Assembly (NCBI GenBank): GCA_905200435.1
Contig: CAJKKJ010000083.1
Location: forward strand, 1-5,114
Origin: an uncultured Bacillota bacterium
GTDB taxonomy: Bacteria; Bacillota_I; Bacilli_A; RF39; UBA660
Length of the DNA: 5,114 nt
Direction of reading: 5' to 3'
Numbering within the stretch: the first letter of the stretch is position 1; each line of letters begins with the position of its first letter. The translations under genes were made by a program, and so were the position numbers. Of this stretch, positions 1 through 4,572 are shown in pieces. Under the pieces are notes generated by a model. The model was not told the origin of the DNA and did not search any database. It was given only the letters and a program-made list of their open reading frames with translations.

Positions 1-79
1 CATGAACACTACTATCATCACAGATAGTGCAAGCATGGACTTTCCTCTACATTATGATAAATGCAGCGTTTGTCTGTTA
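1..79 (-). ncRNA. rnpB: RNase P RNA, B-type, 5' portion (runs off the left edge)
   Basis: This is the catalytic RNA of ribonuclease P, which removes 5' leaders from pre-tRNAs. The minus strand carries the near-universal conserved block GAGGAAAGTCC at 47-37, followed by CATGCTTGCAC and, at 12-4, GTAGTGTTC; these match the start of Bacillus subtilis rnpB as I remember it. Before the block, GCTGC (67-63) and a short CATT/AATG hairpin match the P2/P3 region. A CTATC/GATAG helix lies where B. subtilis has a GC-rich stem, so pairing is kept while the bases differ, which supports a real structured RNA. Only the first fifth or so is present. The exact 5' end is uncertain: alignment with B. subtilis would put it near position 88, inside the end of gpsB. 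The gene sits directly behind gpsB, as in B. subtilis. I see no convincing promoter of its own. Confidence 0.93.
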
Positions 80-409
80 TTATTCTTCTTTTCCATATAC
101 AACTTTTTCTAAATTAGATATTCTTCTTAGTAAATCGGTATTATTCATACTTACTTCACTTTTTCCATCTTTAGCAACATCTAGTTGTGTTTTTAAATAT
201 CTGATTTCTTGTTTTAATTTAATTATTTCTTCTAACTGTTCTTTTTTTTCTTCCTCAAGTTCTGATACAATTTTTCTCCATTCTTCATAGTCTCTCATTA
301 TATCATCTAAAAATTTATCTACTTCTTGAGGGCGATACCCTCTTGTATCGACTTTAAATTCTTTTTCATAAATATCTTTACTTGTTAATAGAATTCTATC
401 TTGATACAT
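80..409 (-). CDS. gpsB: Cell division/cell wall regulator GpsB (DivIVA family)
   Basis: GpsB is a small cytosolic DivIVA-like adaptor that sits at the membrane of the septum and side wall and directs penicillin-binding proteins during growth and division. From the ATG at 409 the product is 109 aa. Its N-terminal domain aligns without gaps to B. subtilis GpsB: EKEFK at 15-19, RGYR at 23-26 and VDKFLD at 30-35. Tyr25, Asp31 and Asp35, which form the PBP-tail binding groove in the family, are all present. A Glu/Lys-rich coiled coil covers about residues 36-80. The C-terminal trimerisation motif NNTDLLRRISNLEKVVYG closes the protein, which separates GpsB from full-length DivIVA. A GTG at 418 would add three residues but overlaps the Shine-Dalgarno sequence, so the ATG is preferred. 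Stop is TAA. rnpB follows at once with no terminator between. Identification is secure. Confidence 0.95.
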   Translation of the reverse strand: MYQDRILLTSKDIYEKEFKVDTRGYRPQEVDKFLDDIMRDYEEWRKIVSELEEEKKEQLEEIIKLKQEIRYLKTQLDVAKDGKSEVSMNNTDLLRRISNLEKVVYGKEE

Positions 410-414
410 TAAAT

Positions 415-423
415 CCACCTTTT
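415..423 (-). promoter_or_regulatory. Ribosome binding site that fixes the gpsB start
   Basis: The minus strand reads AAAAGGTGG, then 5 nt, then ATG (409). The alternative upstream GTG start (418-416) lies inside this site and would itself have only a weak purine stretch in front of it. The ATG start also gives exact N-terminal alignment with B. subtilis GpsB. Confidence 0.8.
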
Positions 424-437
424 CTTCTTGTTTTAAT

Positions 438-466
438 ATTTTAACAAATTATTCTTTAATTGTCAA
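438..466 (-). promoter_or_regulatory. Sigma-A promoter of gpsB, -35 inside the upstream gene
   Basis: On the minus strand a perfect -35 TTGACA (466-461) is followed by a 17-bp spacer and -10 TAAAAT (443-438), with a TGn extension (446-444). The start of transcription should be near 431, giving a leader of about 22 nt to the ATG at 409. The -35 box is made of the Leu-Thr codons near the end of the E2-like gene and its stop codon lies in the spacer. The promoter probably also serves rnpB by read-through. Confidence 0.82.
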
Positions 467-1306
467 TTCATCGCCTAGTGGCTCTTCTAGAACTTCTGGA
501 TGTGTTATTATGTATTCAAACATTTTCATGCTTTTTACAAAGTAATAACCATCTCCAATTCTTTCATCTAGGTTTATTCCGAAATCACAGACATCTTTTA
601 CTTCTACTTCTCCCTTATCATTTATAACAGGTTCTTTATGAATAGCACCCATTGTTATTAAACTTGATGCTGTACCAAAATCTGTTAAATTATGATATAT
701 TGATGATGATTTAAAACTTCCTAAATTTGATACTATAATTGATGAATGATAGATACTATTTCTTGTTATGTTTTCTGGTAATAAATCATGATTATCCATA
801 AATTTTAGTATTTTCATTACTATATCAAATATAGGAGCTGGTAATTTTGCTAATAGATCAGCTGTTTTATCGGTATCATTTTTATTGTTTTTTCTTAATT
901 TTTCTACTGTTTTTTCTAACTTTTTAGAAACATCAAATAAATTGTAATCTTTTTTTAAGTGTTCAACTGATAAATATTCCGCTGAATAATCTTCGAACTT
1001 TACTTTTGCAACAAATCCAACGGATACATCATTATGTTCATAGACTTTACCTCCTGGCATGATAAATCTATTTAATAATGGTCTATTGTATAAGTTTTTT
1101 GCGACTGCTGCACAGAAAAAATGAAAATACGTAATGTGTTTACCTTCTTTTTTTTGCTTTTCAATATATTTTATTGCATTTGTCATATCTACTTTCATAT
1201 TGATGTAAACATCTGAATCACATCTTTTTTTCTTTAAATAGTATATTACTCTTTGTGTTGATGTTAAATTTTTAATTATTTTAGCATCTCTTCTATTTCT
1301 TGCCAC
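449..1306 (-). CDS. Stand-alone E2 acyltransferase-fold protein lacking the catalytic His
   Basis: The 285-aa product resembles the catalytic domain of 2-oxoacid dehydrogenase E2 subunits, the fold shared with chloramphenicol acetyltransferase. It has no lipoyl domain, no E1/E3-binding domain, no signal peptide and no clear membrane segment. Family-like stretches are FFCAAVAKNLYNRPLLNRFI (63-82), IIVSNLGS (190-197) and the C-terminal DERIGDG at 247-253. The last aligns with the E2 active-site motif DHRxxDG, but Glu248 replaces the histidine that acts as general base, while Asp252-Gly253 remain. I recall similar stand-alone proteins in Firmicutes with the same DER motif, usually annotated as E2 subunits. 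No E1, E3 or lipoate genes are near, so a role in pyruvate dehydrogenase is unlikely; the real function is unknown. Start is GTG at 1306, supported by a strong GGAGG 7 nt upstream; stop is TAA. It has its own promoter and the gpsB promoter begins in its 3' end. Confidence 0.8.
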   Translation of the reverse strand: MARNRRDAKIIKNLTSTQRVIYYLKKKRCDSDVYINMKVDMTNAIKYIEKQKKEGKHITYFHFFCAAVAKNLYNRPLLNRFIMPGGKVYEHNDVSVGFVAKVKFEDYSAEYLSVEHLKKDYNLFDVSKKLEKTVEKLRKNNKNDTDKTADLLAKLPAPIFDIVMKILKFMDNHDLLPENITRNSIYHSSIIVSNLGSFKSSSIYHNLTDFGTASSLITMGAIHKEPVINDKGEVEVKDVCDFGINLDERIGDGYYFVKSMKMFEYIITHPEVLEEPLGDELTIKE

Positions 1307-1313
1307 TTAACTT

Positions 1314-1318
1314 CCTCC
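1314..1318 (-). promoter_or_regulatory. Ribosome binding site supporting the GTG start at 1306
   Basis: The minus strand reads GGAGG, a 7-nt spacer (AAGTTAA), then GTG. The nearby ATG at 1320 is out of frame with the gene, so GTG at 1306 is the best start. Confidence 0.8.
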
Positions 1319-1331
1319 ATACTACTATATT

Positions 1332-1360
1332 AGTATATCATACTTTTTTTTAAATGTTAA
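1332..1360 (-). promoter_or_regulatory. Sigma-A promoter of the E2-like gene
   Basis: The minus strand has -35 TTAACA (1360-1355), a 17-bp spacer and -10 TATACT (1337-1332) with an extended TGA before it (TGnTATACT). Predicted transcription start is near 1325, leaving a leader of about 19 nt that begins just before the GGAGG site. It begins one base after the T-run of the upstream terminator, so the two signals are packed end to end. Confidence 0.78.
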
Positions 1361-1361
1361 G

Positions 1362-1391
1362 AAAAAACTTAAAGATTATTCTTTAAGTTTT
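1362..1391 (-). terminator. Hairpin terminator downstream of tig and the small ORF
   Basis: On the minus strand an 11-bp perfect stem, AAAACTTAAAG (1391-1381) with CTTTAAGTTTT (1374-1364), closes a 6-nt AATAAT loop and runs into TTTTTT (1367-1362). The stem has only two G:C pairs, so it is weak for a terminator, but its length, T-run and position directly before a new promoter fit. The stop codon of the putative 31-aa ORF overlaps the loop. On the plus strand only four T follow the stem and no gene points at it. Confidence 0.65.
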
Positions 1392-1471
1392 AACCATGTA
1401 CTTTTTTTTAGTTTTTGAACATCATTTAATATTTCATTAAATAGTTTATCAATTTCTTTTATATTTATCAC
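1376..1471 (-). CDS. Possible 31-aa small protein between tig and the E2-like gene
   Basis: This is a short open frame, GTG start at 1471 and TAA stop, coding for 31 residues. It reads MINIKEIDKLFNEIL, then a Lys-rich half containing one Trp (STWLKLKE at the end). The pattern is that of a charged amphipathic helix; I recognise no family. For: it ends inside the terminator hairpin, as greA does in this window, and the codons look like those of the neighbours. Against: a TAG stop lies directly before the GTG, no Shine-Dalgarno sequence is correctly placed (AGGTGAT overlaps the start itself), and it contains a run of eight A, so the frame is fragile. It could be a real microprotein, the tail of a decayed gene, or just the 3' untranslated part of the tig transcript. 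Confidence 0.28.
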   Translation of the reverse strand: MINIKEIDKLFNEILNDVQKLKKSTWLKLKE

Positions 1472-1521
1472 CTAAATAGATGATAACACATTTTTATTTT
1501 GTTTTGGGGAAATCGACAAAA

Positions 1522-2766
1522 CTAGTCATTTTCTTTTAGTATTTCTAATGCTTTTCTTACTAATGAATCATATTTAACAGCTTCTAGACCACCGAATTCT
1601 TTTAAGAAGTCTTCTTTTGACATATTGTAGTGTCCTGCTAAATGTTCTGCTTCGTGTTCTGCTTCTTCATCAGAAACTTCTAAACTTTCTTCTTTTACGA
1701 TTGCTTCTAATAATAGTCTTTGTTTAACTATTTTTAAAGCTTCTTCTTTCATTTTTTCTCTTAAATCTTCTTCATTAGATTTTGTGAATTTATAGAAATC
1801 TTCTAATTTGATTCCTTGCATACCAAGTTGTTCTTCATATCTTTTTAACATTCTTGATGTTTCATCGTATACCATTTCTTCTGGTACTTCTACTTCCATG
1901 TTGTTTGTTGCTACATCTAGTAGAGCATCAATATACTTATTTTCATTGTCATAATCTTTTCTTGCTTTGATATTTTCTTCAACTTGTTTTTCAAGTGTTT
2001 CTTTTGAATTAATACCTTCCATACCTAAATCGGCAAAGAATTCTTCATTTAACTCTGGTACATTTTTTTCTTTAACTGTATTAATTTTTACTTTGAATGT
2101 AACTTTAGCACCTTTTAAGTTTTCAGCATGGTAATCTTCTGGGAATGTTACGTTTACGTCTACTTCTTCACCAGTTTCATGACCGATTAATTGATCTTCA
2201 AATCCTGGTATAAATGTGTTTGAACCGATTGTTAGTGAATAGTTTTCACCTTTTCCACCTTCAAATGGTACTCCATCTTTGAATCCTTCAAAGTCAATAA
2301 CTGCTATATCACCATTTTCTATTTTACCAGTTTTAACACTGTAATCAGCATAATGATTTCTCATTTCTTCAATTGATTTTTCGATTTCTTCTTTTGTTAC
2401 GGTTGTTTCTTCTTTTTTAACGCCTAGTCCTTTATATTTACCTAATTTTACTTCTGGTTTTGTAACTAGTGTAAATACAAATTCAACACCGTTTTTATCT
2501 AAACTTTTAATTTCTACTTTTGGTTGTGCGACTAGTTCTAAATCTTTATTTTCATCCATTACTTCTTTGTATGCTTCTTCAATATAGTTTTCAGCAGCAT
2601 CCATCCATAATGTTTCTTCTTTGTATTTTTTCATAAAGATATCTTTTGGAGCATGTCCAGGTCTGAATCCATCTACTTTAAAATTTTTACTTGCTTTTTC
2701 ATATGCTTTTTCGATTTCCTTATCCCAAGCTGCACCTTCTAATTTCTTAGATATTTCTTTTCTCAT
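1522..2766 (-). CDS. tig: Trigger factor, ribosome-associated chaperone/prolyl isomerase
   Basis: Trigger factor binds ribosomal protein L23 at the peptide exit tunnel and shelters nascent chains; its middle domain is an FKBP-type peptidyl-prolyl isomerase. The 414-aa product has all three regions. The ribosome-binding domain is at about 1-110, with the signature GFRPGHAP at 33-40 (usual GFRKGKxP). The FKBP domain is at about 151-232, with NGDIAVIDFEGFKDG and FIPGFEDQLIG. The C-terminal arms and cradle cover about 233-414. The N-terminus is about 10 residues shorter than in B. subtilis and E. coli, so the first beta strand is missing. This start is firm: AAGGAGG sits 4 nt before the ATG, and an in-frame TAA lies four codons upstream. 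Stop is TAG. A His-x3-His-x3-His series (371, 375, 379) is unusual. It is transcribed from its own promoter just after the greA terminator. Confidence 0.96.
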   Translation of the reverse strand: MRKEISKKLEGAAWDKEIEKAYEKASKNFKVDGFRPGHAPKDIFMKKYKEETLWMDAAENYIEEAYKEVMDENKDLELVAQPKVEIKSLDKNGVEFVFTLVTKPEVKLGKYKGLGVKKEETTVTKEEIEKSIEEMRNHYADYSVKTGKIENGDIAVIDFEGFKDGVPFEGGKGENYSLTIGSNTFIPGFEDQLIGHETGEEVDVNVTFPEDYHAENLKGAKVTFKVKINTVKEKNVPELNEEFFADLGMEGINSKETLEKQVEENIKARKDYDNENKYIDALLDVATNNMEVEVPEEMVYDETSRMLKRYEEQLGMQGIKLEDFYKFTKSNEEDLREKMKEEALKIVKQRLLLEAIVKEESLEVSDEEAEHEAEHLAGHYNMSKEDFLKEFGGLEAVKYDSLVRKALEILKEND

Positions 2767-2790
2767 AATTCCTCCTTAAATACGTTAATT

Positions 2791-2819
2791 AGTATATAAT
2801 ATTTTTTTGTTTTTTTCAA
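2791..2819 (-). promoter_or_regulatory. Sigma-A promoter of tig
   Basis: The minus strand has -35 TTGAAA (2819-2814), a 17-bp A-rich spacer and -10 TATACT (2796-2791). Transcription should begin near 2784, about 18 nt before the ATG, with AAGGAGG (2777-2771) in the leader. It lies only about 10 bp past the T-run of the greA terminator. Confidence 0.78.
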
Positions 2820-2828
2820 CTGTTTTTC

Positions 2829-2850
2829 AAAAAAAAGGCTTTTTGCCTTT
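2829..2850 (-). terminator. Intrinsic terminator of greA, overlapping its stop codon
   Basis: On the minus strand AAAGGC (2850-2845), loop AAAAA, and GCCTTT (2839-2834) form a 6-bp stem followed by five more T (2833-2829), eight T in all. Two of the three bases of the greA TAA stop are part of the stem. It separates greA from the tig promoter. Confidence 0.75.
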
Positions 2851-3316
2851 AAAAAATTTCTACAACTTTTACTTGATATTCGCCATTTGGACTGACAACA
2901 TTTACAATGTCGCCAACTTTATGGCCAAGTATTGCTTGTGCGATTGGACTTTCATTAGATATTTTATTTGAAAATGGATCGGCTTCTTTAGATCCGACGA
3001 TAGAAAACTCATCGGTTTCATCGTCTCCTACATATTCTAATTTTACTTTCGTACCAAGTGCGACAGCATCTGTTTTAACATCAGAAATGATTTCAACGTT
3101 TTCAAGCATTTTTTCTAATTCTTTGATTCTTGCTTCGGTTGATGCTTGCTCACTTCTTGCAGCATCGTATTCAGCATTTTCACTTAAATCTCCTAAAGCT
3201 CTTGCATCTTTTAAGGCATTTATTACTTCAGGTCTTTTTTCTAGTTTTAGATAATCAAGCTCTTTTTTTAATTCGTTTAATCCTTCTTCTGTTAAATATA
3301 TTTTCTTTTCATCCAT
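2849..3316 (-). CDS. greA: Transcription elongation factor GreA
   Basis: GreA enters the secondary channel of RNA polymerase and stimulates cleavage of backtracked RNA, which rescues stalled complexes. The 155-aa length is typical. The N-terminal coiled coil (about 1-75) carries the tip motif LGDLSENAEY at 41-50; Asp43 and Glu46 correspond to the conserved acidic residues that hold the catalytic magnesium. The C-terminal FKBP-like domain has IVGSKEADP (106-114) and the signature KISNESPIAQAILGHKVGD (118-136). Start is ATG at 3316, with AGAGGTG 7 nt upstream; stop is TAA within the terminator. The gene follows a U32 pair, as greA does in B. subtilis, where udk lies between. It has its own promoter, and since no terminator separates it from the U32 genes, read-through from them is also likely. 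Confidence 0.97.
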   Translation of the reverse strand: MDEKKIYLTEEGLNELKKELDYLKLEKRPEVINALKDARALGDLSENAEYDAARSEQASTEARIKELEKMLENVEIISDVKTDAVALGTKVKLEYVGDDETDEFSIVGSKEADPFSNKISNESPIAQAILGHKVGDIVNVVSPNGEYQVKVVEIF

Positions 3317-3348
3317 TTGTTTTCACCTCTTTAAATTTAACGCATTTA

Positions 3349-3377
3349 AATATACTATATTTATTTATCTTTGTCAA
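3349..3377 (-). promoter_or_regulatory. Sigma-A promoter of greA, -35 inside the U32 gene
   Basis: The minus strand has a perfect -35 TTGACA (3377-3372), a 17-bp spacer and -10 TATATT (3354-3349). The -35 is formed by the Ile-Asp-Lys codons near the end of the U32 gene, and its TAA stop is in the spacer. Expected transcription start is near 3342, about 26 nt before the greA ATG. Confidence 0.8.
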
Positions 3378-4572
3378 TGATTTTTCGTACTAAATTATTT
3401 TTATATACACTTTTTGGAACTTTTATATATATTACTTGTAATGGATGTGGTGCGACTTCTATTTTTTCCATTTCTTCATTGTACATTTCTTTTACAATTA
3501 GTTTAATGTTTTCTATTTCTGGACCAAATATTTCGATTGTATCCCCTACTTTAAAATTATTTCTTTGTTCCATTTTGGCTAGACAAGTTTTTTCATCATA
3601 TTCTAGTACTTGTGCGACGAATTCTTGATTGGATATTTCTTTTCTTTCATTGTAGTACTGACATTCTTCATCATTTTTTCCGTTAAAGAATTGTGTGATT
3701 GAATCTCTATTGGCAACAGAAGATAGTATGCGCTCATAGTTTAAATTGTATGCATAGTTTTCTTTATTATTACAGTATTCATCGATTACTTTTCTATATG
3801 TGCTTACGACTGATGCTATATAATAAATTGATCGCATTCTTCCTTCTATTTTGAATGAATCTATACCTATATCTATCATTTCTGGTATATATTTTAGCAT
3901 TGTTAAGTCTTTTGTTTGAAATGTAAATTTTTTATTACATTCGATTAATTTTTTGTTTTCATCTAATAGATCAAATGTCCATCTACATATTTGAGCACAT
4001 CCTCCTCTATTAGCATCTCTTCCTGTAAAGTAATTTGATAAAACACATCTTCCACTATATGATGCACACATCGCTCCATGAATAAATGTTTCGATTTCCA
4101 TATCTGGAACTTCTTTTTTTATTTTGATGATATCTTCTTTTGATGCTTCTCTTCCTAGTACTACTCTTGTAACTCCTTCTTTTTTCCAGAATTTTACTGC
4201 TTCATAATTGAGTGTTGATTCTTGTGTTGAGATACAAATGTTTAAGTTAGTATTTTGATGAGCTAGTTCTACTATATATGGATCACATACAATTATGCCA
4301 TCTACTCCTATTTTATCTAGTTCTTTTAGATATTCTAGTATTCCTTTTAGTTCTTTGTTGTGTAAAACGATATTTACTGTTACATATACTTTTTTATTTA
4401 GTTTATGAGCATAGTTTGTGCCTTCTTTGATATCATCTAATGTAAAGTTGATGGCATTTGCTCTTAGTCCAAACATTGTTCCACCAAAGTAAACAGCATC
4501 TGCTCCATAATTAAGTGCGACTTTTAGTCTTTCTAGATCACCAGCTGGTGCGAGTAATTCGGGTTTTCTCAT
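3361..4572 (-). CDS. trhP2: U32 family tRNA hydroxylation protein, YrrO/TrhP2-like
   Basis: The 403-aa product is a U32 'peptidase' family member of the YrrO type. In B. subtilis the YrrN/YrrO (TrhP1/TrhP2) pair, like E. coli TrhP, makes 5-hydroxyuridine at wobble position 34 of tRNA; prephenate is needed for the E. coli reaction. It opens with the family start KPELLAPAGDLERLKVAL and GADAVYFGG (23-31). The full U32 signature is at 161-179 (E-x-F-x2-G-A-M-C-x4-G-x-C-x-L-S), with Cys169 and Cys176; Cys192 and Cys196 follow in GGCAQICRW. These four are the likely iron-sulfur ligands. KIEGRMRS (241-248) is also typical, and a C-terminal beta-barrel-like domain spans about 315-385. Start is ATG at 4572, with AAGGTG 5 nt upstream inside the previous gene; it overlaps that gene's TGA by 4 nt, so the two are translationally coupled. 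A related rRNA hydroxylase (RlhA-like) role is less likely given the neighbours. Confidence 0.85.
   Translation of the reverse strand: MRKPELLAPAGDLERLKVALNYGADAVYFGGTMFGLRANAINFTLDDIKEGTNYAHKLNKKVYVTVNIVLHNKELKGILEYLKELDKIGVDGIIVCDPYIVELAHQNTNLNICISTQESTLNYEAVKFWKKEGVTRVVLGREASKEDIIKIKKEVPDMEIETFIHGAMCASYSGRCVLSNYFTGRDANRGGCAQICRWTFDLLDENKKLIECNKKFTFQTKDLTMLKYIPEMIDIGIDSFKIEGRMRSIYYIASVVSTYRKVIDEYCNNKENYAYNLNYERILSSVANRDSITQFFNGKNDEECQYYNERKEISNQEFVAQVLEYDEKTCLAKMEQRNNFKVGDTIEIFGPEIENIKLIVKEMYNEEMEKIEVAPHPLQVIYIKVPKSVYKNNLVRKIIDKDK

Noticed and set aside
94..99. TATATG as a -10 box for rnpB
   Set aside because: The spacing to the expected RNA 5' end would fit, but the sequence 17 bp upstream (AATATC) does not resemble a -35 box and there is no properly spaced TGn extension.
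27..290. Plus-strand ORF of 87 aa over rnpB and gpsB
   Set aside because: It is antisense to the RNase P RNA and gpsB, with a Phe/Ser-rich composition typical of the complement of an A-rich coding strand, and no ribosome binding site.
1501..1522. GTTTTG/CAAAAC inverted repeat at the tig stop codon
   Set aside because: The stem is only 6 bp with a 10-nt loop, and on the transcribed minus strand it is followed by an A-rich stretch, not T, so it is not a terminator.
2907..3254. Plus-strand ORF of 115 aa inside greA
   Set aside because: It is fully antisense to a clear greA; the product is low-complexity Ser/Phe/Leu-rich with no family resemblance.
3130..3393. Plus-strand ORF of 87 aa across the greA start and its promoter
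   Set aside because: It is Leu/His/Phe-rich noise antisense to greA; no ribosome binding site or family match.
3371..3628. Plus-strand ORF of 85 aa inside the trhP2-like gene
   Set aside because: It is antisense to the conserved C-terminal domain of the U32 protein; Ser/Phe/Ile-rich shadow.
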